From assembly GCF_007828955.1 (NCBI RefSeq), contig NZ_VIVR01000001.1:124001-188000 (forward strand): a DNA stretch of 64,000 nt. The letters are read 5' to 3'. The first letter of the stretch is position 1. The number at the start of each line of letters is the position of its first letter. The position numbers were made by a program, and so were the translations under genes. This document shows, piece by piece, positions 8,483-17,304 of this stretch. The notes below the pieces were generated by a model. That model was not told the origin of the DNA. It saw nothing but the letters and a program-made list of their open reading frames with translations, and made no database searches. The stretch comes from Kitasatospora atroaurantiaca. Its GTDB lineage: Bacteria; Actinomycetota; Actinomycetes; Streptomycetales; Streptomycetaceae.

Positions 8483-9633
8483 TGACCGAGCTGTGCCTGC
8501 CCGGCATCGGCGCGTACCGGTTGCGCGAACCCGAGCCCCTCGACCTGCCGAGCACCGCTCCCACCTCGCGTATCGCCTTCGCCGCCGCCCACGTGGTCGC
8601 CGACCCGCTCGGCGATAACGCCCCCGGCGCGCCCGCCGCCGTCGACTGGGACGCCACCCTCGCCTTCCGCCACCACCTGTGGTCGCTCGGCCTCGGCATC
8701 GCCGACGCCATGGACACCGCCCAGCGCGGCATGGGCCTCGACTGGGCCGCCACCCGTGAACTCATCACCCGCTCCGGCGCCGAGGCCCGCACCGTGGGCG
8801 GCCGCCTGGCCTGCGGCGTGGGCACCGACCAACTACCCTCGTCGGACGCCTTGTTGGCGGACATCCTGGCCGCCTACGAACAGCAGTTGGAGGTGGTCGA
8901 GCAGGCCGGCGCGCAGCCGATCCTGATGGCCAGCCGGGCACTCGCCGCCGCAGCGGACGGCCCGGACGACTACCTGCGCCTTTACGGCCGCCTGATCGGC
9001 CAGTCGCGGCAGCCCGTCATCCTGCACTGGCTCGGCGAGATGTTCGACCCCGCGCTCAAGGGCTACTGGGGCTCCGCCGACCTCGACCGGGCCACCGAGA
9101 CCGTGCTGGAGCTCATCAAGGAGCACGCGGGCCGGATCGACGGCATCAAGGTCTCCCTGCTCGACGCCGACCGCGAGATCGCCCTGCGTCGCGCCCTGCC
9201 CGAGGGCGTCCGCCTCTACACCGGCGACGACTTCAACTACCCTGAGCTCATCCGCGGCGACGAACTCGGCCACAGCCACGCCCTGCTGGGCATCTTCGAC
9301 CCGATCGCCACCAAGGCCGCCGCCGCTCTGCACGCCCTGGACGCGGGCGACCTGGACCGCTACGACGCGCTGCTGGCGCCCACCCTGCCGCTGGCCCGGC
9401 ACCTGTTCGCCGCGCCGACCTACCACTACAAGACCGGCATCGTCTTCCTGGCCTGGCTGGCCGGCCACCAGAGCCACTTCACCATGGTGGCCGGCGCCCA
9501 GAGCGGTCGCTCCGTCCCCCATCTGGTGGAACTCTTCCGGCTCGCCGACGCGGCCGGCGTCCTGCCCGACCCGGACCTCGCCGTCGACCGGATGCGCCGG
9601 TTCCTCGCCGTGGCGGGGGTGGAGGCCGAGTGA
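8482..9633 (+). CDS. DUF993 family protein, dihydrodipicolinate-synthase-like aldolase
   Basis: A 383-residue protein that I recognise as DUF993. The family is usually described as related to the DapA/N-acetylneuraminate lyase superfamily of TIM-barrel aldolases. Segments consistent with that fold are QPILMASRALAAAA, QPVILHWLGEMFDPALKG and GIKVSLLDADREIALRRA, where the Lys could be the Schiff-base residue. The ATG overlaps the previous stop. In context it could cleave or dehydrate the keto-sugar or keto-acid made by the upstream oxidoreductase. No biochemical function is known to me. Confidence 0.8.
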   Translation: MTELCLPGIGAYRLREPEPLDLPSTAPTSRIAFAAAHVVADPLGDNAPGAPAAVDWDATLAFRHHLWSLGLGIADAMDTAQRGMGLDWAATRELITRSGAEARTVGGRLACGVGTDQLPSSDALLADILAAYEQQLEVVEQAGAQPILMASRALAAAADGPDDYLRLYGRLIGQSRQPVILHWLGEMFDPALKGYWGSADLDRATETVLELIKEHAGRIDGIKVSLLDADREIALRRALPEGVRLYTGDDFNYPELIRGDELGHSHALLGIFDPIATKAAAALHALDAGDLDRYDALLAPTLPLARHLFAAPTYHYKTGIVFLAWLAGHQSHFTMVAGAQSGRSVPHLVELFRLADAAGVLPDPDLAVDRMRRFLAVAGVEAE

Positions 9634-9640
9634 GCGAGCG

Positions 9641-9672
9641 GTGGGGGCACCCCCGGCCGAAGGCTGAGGGAG
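9641..9672. repeat. G-rich short interspersed repeat, copy 1
   Basis: The segment begins GTGGGGGCACCCCCGGCCGA and ends GGCTGAGGGAG. It is nearly the same as 29474-29506 and shares both flanks with 60103-60135. It can form a hairpin (GGGGG/CCCCC). Here it sits between the DUF993 gene and the next epimerase and contributes the alternative N-terminus of a longer reading frame starting at 9630. Confidence 0.7.
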
Positions 9673-9680
9673 AGCGAGCC

Positions 9681-10514
9681 ATGAGCACGAGCCGACTGTC
9701 GCTGAACCAGATCACCACCAAGGGCTGGAGCCTGCCCGAAGCCGTTCAGGGCTGCGTGGATGCCGGAATCCCGGCGATCGGCCTGTGGCGGGACAAGGTC
9801 GCCGACACCGGTGTCGCCGAGGCGGCGAAGCTGGTCCGCGACGCGGGCCTTGCAGTCAGCACCCTGTGCCGGGGCGGCTTCCTCACCGCCACCGGCGCCG
9901 AGGGCCGCCGGGCCGCCCTCGCCGAGAACCTCCGCGCCCTCGAGGAGGCGGCCGAACTCGGCACCGACACCCTGGTCATGGTGGTCGGCGGCCTGCCAGA
10001 GGGCAGCCGGGACCTGGCCGGCGCGCGGGAGCGGGTGGCCGAGCTGCTCGGCGAACTCGCGCCCCACGCCGGTGATTTCGGTGTCCGCCTGGCGATCGAG
10101 CCGCTGCACCCGATGTTCTGCGCCGACCGCGCCGTGGTCTCCACCCTCGGCCAGGCCCTCGACCTCGCCGAGCGGTTCCCGGTCGACCAGGTCGGTGTCG
10201 TCGTGGACAGCTACCACGTCTGGTGGGACCCGGAGTTGGCCGCTCAGATCGCGCGAGCCGGCGCGGGCGGCCGGATCGCCTCCTACCAGGTCTGCGACTG
10301 GACGCTGCCGCTGCCGGTCGACGCCCTGCTCGGACGCGGCCACGTCGGCGACGGCCACATCGACTTCGCCGCCCTGACCCGGATGGTCACCGACGCCGGC
10401 TACACCGGTTGGATCGAGGTCGAGATCTTCAACGAGACGACCTGGGACACCCCCGGCCGACAGACCCTGGCGACCATGATCGAGCGCCACCACTCGTACG
10501 TGGAAGCGCCATGA
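9681..10514 (+). CDS. Sugar phosphate isomerase/epimerase
   Basis: A 277-residue TIM-barrel protein starting MSTSRLSLNQITTKGWSL. The ATG at 9681 was preferred over GTG 9630 because the extra 17 residues are encoded by an interspersed repeat. The metal-site pattern of xylose-isomerase-like enzymes is visible: Glu in VRLAIEPLHPM, Asp and His in VVVDSYHVWWDP, His in GDGHIDFAALTRM and Glu in GWIEVEIFNE. It resembles hydroxypyruvate-isomerase or inosose-type members, but the substrate is not determined. Its stop overlaps the glycerate kinase start (ATGA). Confidence 0.87.
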   Translation: MSTSRLSLNQITTKGWSLPEAVQGCVDAGIPAIGLWRDKVADTGVAEAAKLVRDAGLAVSTLCRGGFLTATGAEGRRAALAENLRALEEAAELGTDTLVMVVGGLPEGSRDLAGARERVAELLGELAPHAGDFGVRLAIEPLHPMFCADRAVVSTLGQALDLAERFPVDQVGVVVDSYHVWWDPELAAQIARAGAGGRIASYQVCDWTLPLPVDALLGRGHVGDGHIDFAALTRMVTDAGYTGWIEVEIFNETTWDTPGRQTLATMIERHHSYVEAP

Positions 10515-11608
10515 GAGTCGTCATCGCGCCGGACTCCTTCAAAGGGACCGTCACCGCCGCGGACGCGGCCCGGGCGCTGGCCGAAGGCTGGCTCTCCATC
10601 AGACCGGACGATCACCTGACGATCCGTCCGATGGCTGACGGCGGCGAGGGCACCCTCGCCGCCGTCGCGGCCGCCCATCCGGGGACCTCCCTCCACCGGG
10701 TGGGCGGCTGCACCGGCCCCGACGGCCGCGCCGTCGACGGCGAGTACGCCCTCCTGCCGGACGGCACAGCCGTGGTCGAACTCGCCACCGCCAGCGGCCT
10801 CCCGCTCATGACACACCCCGCCCCGCTCACCGCCACCACCCGCGGCACCGGCGAACTCATCGCCGCCGCCCTCGATCGCGGCGCGACCCGCCTGCTGATC
10901 GGCCTCGGCGGCTCCGCCTCCACCGACGGCGGAACAGGCCTGCTCCAAGCCCTCGGCCTGCGCCTCCTCGACACCGACGGCCTACCCCTGCCGGACGGCG
11001 GCGGAGCGCTCACCCGCGCCCGCCGGATCGACCGCAGCCACCTCCGGCCCGCCCCGCCCGGCGGCGTGCAGCTGCTCACCGACGTCACGAACCCGCTGCT
11101 CGGGCCCGACGGCGCAGCCGCCGTGTACGGACCGCAGAAGGGCGCCGGTCCCGAGGAGATCGCCCGACTCGAAGCGGGGCTCACCCGGCTGAGCGAGCTG
11201 GTCGGCGGCGCGCCGGACCAGCCGGGCGCCGGCGCGGCCGGCGGCACCGCCTACGGCCTGGCGGCCGTCTGGGGCGCCGTCATCACCGCCGGGGCGGCCG
11301 CCGTCGCGGACCTGCTCCGCCTCGACGAGGCGGTCGCGTCGGCCGACCTGGTGATCACCGGCGAAGGACGGTTCGACGCAACCAGCCTCCGTGGCAAGGC
11401 CGTCGGCGAGGTTCTCGCCCGAGCCGGCCGGGCGGGTGTCCCGTCGAAGGTCGTGGCGGGCGATTCCTCCGACGGCTCCGCGCTCACCCTGACCGCGCTC
11501 GCCGGCTCGTCCCACGCCGCCCGTACCGAGGCCGCCCACTGGCTCCGGCAGGCGGGCGCCCGACTGGCCACCGCGGCACAAGAGTCCGCCTGCGAGGCCC
11601 GGCCGTAG
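10511..11608 (+). CDS. Glycerate kinase (type II, GckA/GarK-like)
   Basis: A 365-residue kinase starting MRVVIAPDSFKGTVTAADAARAL, the classic N-terminal signature of the glycerate kinase family. Other conserved strings are MADGGEGTLAAV, IGLGGSASTDGGTGLLQALG and VITGEGRFDATSLRGKA. It phosphorylates glycerate to a phosphoglycerate that enters glycolysis. As the last gene of the run, it suggests that the pathway delivers a C3 acid. Confidence 0.94.
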   Translation: MRVVIAPDSFKGTVTAADAARALAEGWLSIRPDDHLTIRPMADGGEGTLAAVAAAHPGTSLHRVGGCTGPDGRAVDGEYALLPDGTAVVELATASGLPLMTHPAPLTATTRGTGELIAAALDRGATRLLIGLGGSASTDGGTGLLQALGLRLLDTDGLPLPDGGGALTRARRIDRSHLRPAPPGGVQLLTDVTNPLLGPDGAAAVYGPQKGAGPEEIARLEAGLTRLSELVGGAPDQPGAGAAGGTAYGLAAVWGAVITAGAAAVADLLRLDEAVASADLVITGEGRFDATSLRGKAVGEVLARAGRAGVPSKVVAGDSSDGSALTLTALAGSSHAARTEAAHWLRQAGARLATAAQESACEARP

Positions 11609-11705
11609 GCCGGTCGGCGGGTGAACCACGGGGACACGCCGCCGTGCTGGTGGTGGTCGGGTCGGACGGGTTCCGCCGGCATCGGGGCGTGCCTCGCAGG
11701 CGGCG

Positions 11706-12143
11706 TCAGTGCCAGTTGCTGATCTGCACGTCGTGCGGATGCGGCGCGCCGGTGCCCGTCTCCACCAGGGACTTCAGGCTCATCAGGAAGGTCGCCCACT
11801 TGGTGCTGCAGTGGTTCATGAACTCGACCGGCTCGCGCCAGCCCGCGTGCGCGAACATGACGATCGTCCACTCGCCGTCCTGGGCCAGGTCGAAGCTCAC
11901 CGTCGTCCCGACCCACTCGGCCGGACCGTCGACGACCTCCCACAGCACCCGCGCGTTCGGTTGCAGGTCGAGGACCTTCATGTCGAAGCCGCCGACGTTG
12001 CCGAAGCGGAACTTCAGAACCCCGTCGCCGTCCCCGCTCGTGTCGGTCGTCCACCACGCGGCCAGGCCATCGACCGTGGTGAGCGCCTCGTAGACCTTCT
12101 CGGGGGTCGCCGTGATTCCCACTCGGTGCAGGATGTCCACCAT
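11706..12143 (-). CDS. SRPBCC (AHSA1/START-like) domain protein
   Basis: A 145-residue protein starting MVDILHRVGITATPEKVYEAL, the usual opening of the activator-of-Hsp90-ATPase-1-like SRPBCC family, followed by the short WW-containing segment GLAAWWTTDTSG. These are single-domain helix-grip folds that bind small hydrophobic ligands. It is the third gene of an SRPBCC-ArsR-SRPBCC set and starts 10 nt after the ArsR stop. Its role is unknown. Confidence 0.85.
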   Translation of the reverse strand: MVDILHRVGITATPEKVYEALTTVDGLAAWWTTDTSGDGDGVLKFRFGNVGGFDMKVLDLQPNARVLWEVVDGPAEWVGTTVSFDLAQDGEWTIVMFAHAGWREPVEFMNHCSTKWATFLMSLKSLVETGTGAPHPHDVQISNWH

Positions 12144-12153
12144 CGTTCTCTCC

Positions 12154-12498
12154 CTACTTCTTCGTGTTCTTGGCTCGTTGGATCGCCTCGGAGAGGCTCT
12201 TGATGCGGCGCAGGCGGGCGTCCCACATCGCGCCGACGGAGTTCAGTTGGGCGACGGCACGGGCCAGCTGTGCCTCGTCCACGTGGTAGCGCTTCTCCCG
12301 GCCCGACGGTTCGGACCGGACGAGCCCGACCCGGTCGAGCACGACCAGGTGTTTGGCCACCGCCTGCCTGGTCACCGGCAGGTGCGCGCTGAGGGTCGTC
12401 GCGGTCCCCTGCCCCTCGGCCAGCAGAAGGTCGATCATGCGACGCCGGGTCGGGTCCCCGATCGCCGACCAGAGGTCGTCGTCGACCGCGGTGCTCAT
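12154..12498 (-). CDS. ArsR/SmtB family transcriptional regulator
   Basis: A 114-residue winged-helix protein. The pattern LWSAIGDPTRRRMIDLLL, then LPVTRQAVAKHLVVLDRVGL and the wing SGREKRYHVDE, is typical of ArsR proteins linked to SRPBCC genes. The metal-binding Cys pairs of metal-sensing ArsR members are absent. The ATG at 12498 overlaps the stop of the first SRPBCC gene by four bases. It probably represses its own operon through the paired GCAAC-N5-GTTGC sites upstream. Confidence 0.92.
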   Translation of the reverse strand: MSTAVDDDLWSAIGDPTRRRMIDLLLAEGQGTATTLSAHLPVTRQAVAKHLVVLDRVGLVRSEPSGREKRYHVDEAQLARAVAQLNSVGAMWDARLRRIKSLSEAIQRAKNTKK

Positions 12499-12959
12499 CG
12501 CGCGGCCGCCAGTCGGTCGGCCGCCGCGGCCAGGCGCGGCAGGTAGAAGTCCCAGCCCTGCCGGTGGTCGTTGTAGTGCGCCTCGAGCACGGCGGCCTCC
12601 CAGCCCCGCTCGCGGTAGCCGGTCTCGCGGAAGCGGACCGTGGTCCCCTCCCCCGTCGGGACGAGCTCGAAGGTCACCAGCAGCGAATTGCCCGGGCCCG
12701 CCACCTCTGTCTCGTCGTACGTCCAGCGGAACGAGAACGTCCGCGGCGGGTCGGCCTCGACGACCGTGAACGGCGCGGAATTGTGCCGGCCACTGCTCTG
12801 GTCCGTCCATGTGAGGCTGCCCGTCGCGCCGGCGACCGGCTCGAACTCGGTCTCGGCGCTCCACCACTCCCGGATGTACTCGGGGCTGCTGAGCACCTCG
12901 AACACCACCTCGGGCGAGGCGTCGATGTGCAGTTCGCGCTCGATGCTCCCGTACTCCAT
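12495..12959 (-). CDS. SRPBCC domain protein, first gene of the ArsR operon
   Basis: A 154-residue AHSA1-type protein starting MEYGSIERELHIDASPEVVF with YIREWWSAETEFEPV and the C-terminal WDFYLPRLAAAADRL. It is co-directional with the ArsR gene and overlaps it by ATGA. It is a different protein from the SRPBCC protein at 11706-12143, with little identity beyond the fold. The leader upstream carries two ArsR-type operators. Confidence 0.88.
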   Translation of the reverse strand: MEYGSIERELHIDASPEVVFEVLSSPEYIREWWSAETEFEPVAGATGSLTWTDQSSGRHNSAPFTVVEADPPRTFSFRWTYDETEVAGPGNSLLVTFELVPTGEGTTVRFRETGYRERGWEAAVLEAHYNDHRQGWDFYLPRLAAAADRLAAAR

Positions 12960-12977
12960 GGCCCGTCCCCATCTTTC

Positions 12978-13037
12978 GCAACTATCGGTTGCACATAACC
13001 GTAGTCGACTCCCGGTAGTTGCGCAACCAAAAGTTGC
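12978..13037. promoter_or_regulatory. Paired GCAAC-N5-GTTGC operators of the ArsR operon
   Basis: Two 15-bp inverted repeats with the same arms and spacing lie upstream of the SRPBCC-ArsR operon: GCAACTATCGGTTGC at 12978-12992 and GCAACCAAAAGTTGC at 13023-13037, 45 bp centre to centre. A third overlapping palindrome, GTTGCGCAAC, is at 13018-13027. The arrangement suits autorepression by the ArsR dimer. Confidence 0.6.
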
Positions 13038-13077
13038 ATTGCCGGGCGAGGTGACAACGATCGCCAGGCTTGGCAGC

Positions 13078-14247
13078 TCAGGCGAGGCTGTGCCGCAGGC
13101 GGACGATCCGGTGCAGGGACGCGTCGAACTGCCGCGGGTCCAGCGTCCCGCCGGTCAGTGCGTCGGCCAGCGCCTCGGCCACCGCCTGCCCGTGCGAGAT
13201 GTCCCGGGTCGCCTCGAGGATCAGGTCCATGCCGGCCTCCGCCGCGAGAACACCGTTCTGCGCGGGAGTGCCGAAGGCCGCCAGGCCGCCCGCGTTGATC
13301 GCATCGGTGATGGTCACCCCGCGGAAGTCGTGGCGCCCGCGCAGCTCCCGCTGGATCACCGTCCGGGACAGCCCGGCCGGGCGGTCCGGGTCCAGGCCGG
13401 TGTAGATGGCCCAGGAGAGCATGACCAGCTGGACGCCCGCGCCGATCGCCGCCTCGTACGGGAACTCGTCGACGCGGCGCAGTTCGGACCGCGAGGTGGT
13501 CAGGGTCACCGGGGCCAGGTCGGTGTTCTCGGAAGCGGTGGCGGAACCGAGCCCGGGGAAGTGCTTGGCGGTGGCCGCGACGCGGGTCTCCTGCTGCGCG
13601 GTGATGAAGGAGCGGCCGCAGACCGACACCACCTGCGGGTCCATGCTGAACGAGCGCTGGTACTGGTCCAGGAAGTCCCCGGCTGCCCGGTAGACGCCGA
13701 GCACCGGGGCCAGGTTGACGTTCACCCCGGCTCCGCGGAGCAGCAGGCCCGCCTCGCGGCCCGCGCTCGCGGCGGCCTCGGCCGGGTCCGCCGACTCGCC
13801 CATGGCCTTGGCCGACAGCACCGGGCCGCCGGGCAGCCGCCGGACCTTGCCGCCCTCCTGATCGGCCATCACCAGCAGCGGGGCGCCTGCCGGACTGCTG
13901 CGGTTGGCCTCGTGCATCTGCTGGACGGCGGCGGTGATCTGGCTGAGGCTCGACACGTTCTCGCCGAACAGGATCACCCCGCCCGCCAGTCCGGCGGCGA
14001 TCAGGTCGAGCAGGCTCTGCGGCACGGTCGTACCGGGGTAGGAGAAGATCACCCGCTGGCCGGCCATCTGCTGCGGCGTCAGGCAGGGCTTCGACGCACC
14101 GTCAGGGTCCTCCACCGGACGGGGGGACGCGCCGCCCCGGGTGGCGGCCGCGGCGGGGGCGGTGAGCCCGAGTCCGGCTGCGGTGGCCAGACCGGCCCCG
14201 GCGAGCAGCGTACGGCGGCGGGAGATCGGGTTCCCCGGGTGATCCAT
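13078..14247 (-). CDS. Secreted glycoside hydrolase family 3 (NagZ-like beta-N-acetylhexosaminidase)
   Basis: A 389-residue protein. The ATG at 14247 has GGAGGA nearby and is followed by a twin-arginine signal (SRRRTLLAGAGLATAAG), so it is probably exported by Tat. The GH3 N-terminal domain is clear. KHFPGLG carries the conserved Lys-His, and FRGVTITDAINAGG carries the nucleophile Asp in the TDAI position. The NagZ-type shortened architecture, without a C-terminal GH3 domain, fits its length. It may trim N-acetylhexosamines from peptidoglycan or glycan substrates near the other secreted glycosidases. A longer open frame upstream is a shadow of the GH59 gene. Confidence 0.87.
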   Translation of the reverse strand: MDHPGNPISRRRTLLAGAGLATAAGLGLTAPAAAATRGGASPRPVEDPDGASKPCLTPQQMAGQRVIFSYPGTTVPQSLLDLIAAGLAGGVILFGENVSSLSQITAAVQQMHEANRSSPAGAPLLVMADQEGGKVRRLPGGPVLSAKAMGESADPAEAAASAGREAGLLLRGAGVNVNLAPVLGVYRAAGDFLDQYQRSFSMDPQVVSVCGRSFITAQQETRVAATAKHFPGLGSATASENTDLAPVTLTTSRSELRRVDEFPYEAAIGAGVQLVMLSWAIYTGLDPDRPAGLSRTVIQRELRGRHDFRGVTITDAINAGGLAAFGTPAQNGVLAAEAGMDLILEATRDISHGQAVAEALADALTGGTLDPRQFDASLHRIVRLRHSLA

Positions 14248-14375
14248 CGCGTTCCTCCAGAGGGTGCGGGCGCGTCCCGGTCTACCCGACGGCCTCCCGG
14301 GCAGCCCGCAGGCACGCGCGGGAGATCGCTCACCCGGACCAGCCGCACACCCCCGACCGGCCTGATCACCGCTCA

Positions 14376-14415
14376 CCCCCTTGCCCCCTCGCCCCCTTGC
14401 CCCCTTGCCCCCTTG
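14376..14415. repeat. Octamer tandem repeat, five units
   Basis: Five consecutive 8-bp units of CCCCCTTG, the second being CCCCCTCG, are followed by a partial CCCC. They lie in the 260-bp gap between the GH3 start and the GH59 stop. Slippage could change copy number in the GH3 leader region. No known function. Confidence 0.85.
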
Positions 14416-14442
14416 CCCCGGGAGGGCGTACGTGGGTGTGGG

Positions 14443-14485
14443 CCGAGCCCGCCTGGCGATGCGCGGGCATGCCAGGCGGGCTCGG
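14443..14485 (-). terminator. Hairpin terminator of the GH59 gene
   Basis: A perfect 15-bp stem (CCGAGCCCGCCTGGC pairing with GCCAGGCGGGCTCGG) with a 13-nt loop begins 23 nt past the GH59 stop codon. There is no U tract, which is normal for actinomycete terminators. Confidence 0.75.
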
Positions 14486-14507
14486 GTTGGTCGTACGGCG
14501 GAGCCGA

Positions 14508-16952
14508 TCAGCCGACCTTGACCAGTTGCCACTGCTGGTTGCCGCCGCCGTTGGTGGGCCACTGGTCGACGGCCGCCCCCTGGCTGGTGGACGCTCCGAC
14601 GACCTCGGCCTTGTAGCCGTTGGAGCGGGCCTCGATCGTGTAGGTGCCGTTGGCGGCCGGCGCCACCAGCCACTGCTGGTTGGCGTCGCCGTTGGCGGTC
14701 CACAGCTTCAGCTGGGTCCCGGGTGACGTGGTGGCGTTGGGGACGTCCAGGACCTTGCCGCTGGCCAGGCCGGTGATGGTGTAGTAGCCGGCACTGTTCC
14801 GGGCCAGGGTCCACTGCTGGTTGGCGCCGCCGTTGGCGGACCACTGGATGATGGGCGTGCCATCGGCGGTGGCGCCTCCGAAGGCGTCCAGGAGCATGCC
14901 GCTCCTTGCGTTGACCAGCTTGTAGGTGCCGGACAGATCGACGGCGGTCCCGGGGGTGATGGACAGGTTGGAGTACTGGACGGGGTAGTACCCGGCGGTG
15001 CCCAGGCCGATCTGGCCGCCGCCGTAGCTGCCGTCGGTGACGGTGCCCACCGTGGTGCCGTCGATCCTGGCGGTGATGGAGGTGCCCTGGAAGGTCAGGG
15101 CGAGGTTGTGCCAGGTGCCCTTGCCCGGGGCGCTCACCGTGCCGCCGGCCAGGGTGGTCCAGGTCCACGACCCGTCGGACTTCAGCAGCGACCAGGCGCC
15201 GGTGTCGCTCAGCCGCAGGTGGTAGGCGTTCAGGCCGCCGTTGTTCTTGGTCTGGGTGGTGACCCTGCCCAGGATCTCGGCCGCGCTGCCGCTGTTCTCC
15301 AGCAGCACGTCGGAGCTGACCGTGTAGTCGCTCCAGCTCAGGTCGCCCATGAGGGTGTAGGGCTGGGTGGACGACTCGCCGGTCCAGCGGATCGGCGTGG
15401 TCTGCGCCATCTGGCGCAGACAACTGCCGCTGCGGCCGCCGCCGCAGGAGGCCGCCTCGAAGGCGCCGTTCATCGTGGAGAAGTACGTGGCCTCCTGGCC
15501 CGCGCCGTATCCGGCGAAGCTGTCGGCGTACGGGAGCGCGAGCCTGCTGCGTTGCGGACTGGTGGCGCTGCCCGCGCCCTGGCCCGTGGTGGTGGTCACC
15601 GTGTAGACGCGCCCGGGCGCCAGGGTGAGCTGGTACGTGCCGTTGGTGGCGGTCAGGTCCGCGCCTCGCACCATGCGCGGGGTGGCCGTGCCCGGGCTGG
15701 ACAGGTCGGTGGACCACACGTGCAGGGTGCCGCCGGGCAGTCCGCCGGCCACGGAGAGGGAGACGGTCTGCGACGCGGTGGCGTCCATGGTCTCGAGGAC
15801 GGTGCTCCAGCTGCCGCGGTCGGGGGCCGCGTAGCTGACGTAGCTGCCGTTGCCGCGGCTGCCGCCGAGGTAGCCAGTGGCGGTGTCGAGGTACTTCCAG
15901 CCGGGTGAGGTGAACTGGGTGGTCTGGGCGATGGACCAGGTGGTGCGGCCGACCGTGTAGGCGCCGGACCACGGCTGGTTGGCGGTGATCAGCCCGTCGG
16001 AGCTGAACTCGAGGTTCTGGTAGAGAGACGCGACGACGGGCCAGTTGACGTACGCGGTCATCCTTCCGTCGATGTAGCCGCGGTTGATGGCGCGGGCGAC
16101 CGCGGGGGCGCCGGTCTCGGCGTCCTCGGAGCCGTTCTCGCTGGCCCAGAGCGTCTTGCCGGTGGCGATGGCGTCGGCGCTGGAGGAGCAGGTGGTCATC
16201 GCCGAGAGGTACCCGCACGGGTAGTGCGAGCCGACGACGTCGACGGCGGCGTTGAGCTTGCTGTCGCTGCGCATGGCGGTGGCGACGGACCAGCCGAAGT
16301 TGTCGCCGGCCACCAGCTTGGTGGAGGTGTAGCCGTTGCCGGTCAGCGCGGACTTCAGGTTCTCGTACCAGGTGGCGTTGTAGTCGCGCTCGTTCCAGCC
16401 ACCGAGGTAACTGATGCTCAGACCGTGCTGCTTGGCACACCCGAGCCAGGAGACCAGGTAGTCGATCATGTCCTGGGAGTAGAAGCTGCCGTTTCCGATC
16501 CAGCCGGGTGCGCCCCAGGACAGGCCGGCGAACTTGATGGCGGGATTACGGGCCTGGGCCTGCTCCATCAGCCACCACTCGTAGCCGGCGTTGCAGTCGA
16601 TGGTGCCCCTGGTGTGCTCGATGCTGGCCTCGGCGCCGTCGGTGGAGTTGGTGTCGCCCCCGACCTCGACCTTGAGGATCTGCAGGTCCGCCCCGTAGCC
16701 CGGCTTGAACAGGTAGTCCAGGATCTGGCTCTGCTGGGCGGCCGGGTAGTCGCGCAGCAGGCGGGTGTTGCCACCGCCGCCACTGATCGCCCCGATGCCG
16801 TCGAAGGTGCGCCCCGGGCTTGCGCCGTCCACCGTGATCGAGGTCGATGTCGCGGCCACCGCGGGGTGGGCGTCGGCCAGGCCGAACAGAGCGCCGAGTA
16901 AGAGGACCAGGACGGTCGGTACGCTGAGGTGGTGCCGTGATGTCCAGGTCAC
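14508..16952 (-). CDS. Secreted GH59 galactocerebrosidase-like enzyme with C-terminal ricin-type lectin domain
   Basis: An 814-residue protein. The GTG at 16952 has AAGGAG upstream and opens a signal peptide (VPTVLVLLLGALFGLADAHP). The catalytic domain closely follows human galactosylceramidase: DGIGAISGGGG, ILDYLFKPGYGADLQILKVE, YEWWLMEQAQARNP. The acid/base Glu is in GGWNERDYNATW (about residue 187) and the nucleophile Glu in WASENGSED (about residue 272). A laminin-G-like/GH59 C-terminal region follows, then a ricin B-type trefoil with repeated QQW motifs in the last 130 residues. It should release beta-linked galactose outside the cell. It is divergent from the GH27 gene, with LacI-type operators between them. 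Confidence 0.9.
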   Translation of the reverse strand: MTWTSRHHLSVPTVLVLLLGALFGLADAHPAVAATSTSITVDGASPGRTFDGIGAISGGGGNTRLLRDYPAAQQSQILDYLFKPGYGADLQILKVEVGGDTNSTDGAEASIEHTRGTIDCNAGYEWWLMEQAQARNPAIKFAGLSWGAPGWIGNGSFYSQDMIDYLVSWLGCAKQHGLSISYLGGWNERDYNATWYENLKSALTGNGYTSTKLVAGDNFGWSVATAMRSDSKLNAAVDVVGSHYPCGYLSAMTTCSSSADAIATGKTLWASENGSEDAETGAPAVARAINRGYIDGRMTAYVNWPVVASLYQNLEFSSDGLITANQPWSGAYTVGRTTWSIAQTTQFTSPGWKYLDTATGYLGGSRGNGSYVSYAAPDRGSWSTVLETMDATASQTVSLSVAGGLPGGTLHVWSTDLSSPGTATPRMVRGADLTATNGTYQLTLAPGRVYTVTTTTGQGAGSATSPQRSRLALPYADSFAGYGAGQEATYFSTMNGAFEAASCGGGRSGSCLRQMAQTTPIRWTGESSTQPYTLMGDLSWSDYTVSSDVLLENSGSAAEILGRVTTQTKNNGGLNAYHLRLSDTGAWSLLKSDGSWTWTTLAGGTVSAPGKGTWHNLALTFQGTSITARIDGTTVGTVTDGSYGGGQIGLGTAGYYPVQYSNLSITPGTAVDLSGTYKLVNARSGMLLDAFGGATADGTPIIQWSANGGANQQWTLARNSAGYYTITGLASGKVLDVPNATTSPGTQLKLWTANGDANQQWLVAPAANGTYTIEARSNGYKAEVVGASTSQGAAVDQWPTNGGGNQQWQLVKVG

Positions 16953-17304
16953 GTGGACTCCTTGGGGGGTCTCGGGAAATCGGGGCGCTCGTCCGACCGC
17001 CCCCTGGGGTGGGATGGCGTCCGCCGGCGTCGCTCGCCGGCGAACCACTGCTGCCGATACCTGAAGTGCCGCTCGCCGGGCCACAAGCTGATGGCCTCGT
17101 CGGGATCGATCCGTTCTGACGCAGTCTTAGAACGACTTCCGCACACATGTCAACAGAATCGGACGTAATCGCGCACGGTTGGGACCGAACGGCCGAGTCC
17201 GCCGGTGGAGCGGTCGGCCGAGAGCCTCCGGTGCGCCGCCCCCGGACGTCACTTGTCGCCCCGTCAGCTCTCGGTGACCGGTTCGGGCGCATGAGTCAGT
17301 AGGT

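Noticed and set aside
14376..14420. Possible CRISPR array
   Set aside because: The units are 8 bp, contiguous and without spacers, so this is a microsatellite.
14248..16440. A 1120-codon frame joining the GH3 gene to upstream sequence
   Set aside because: The extra part is Arg/His/Pro-rich and opposite in character to real protein. It lies in a shadow frame of the GH59 gene, and the GH3 gene has its own Tat signal and ribosome-binding site at 14247.
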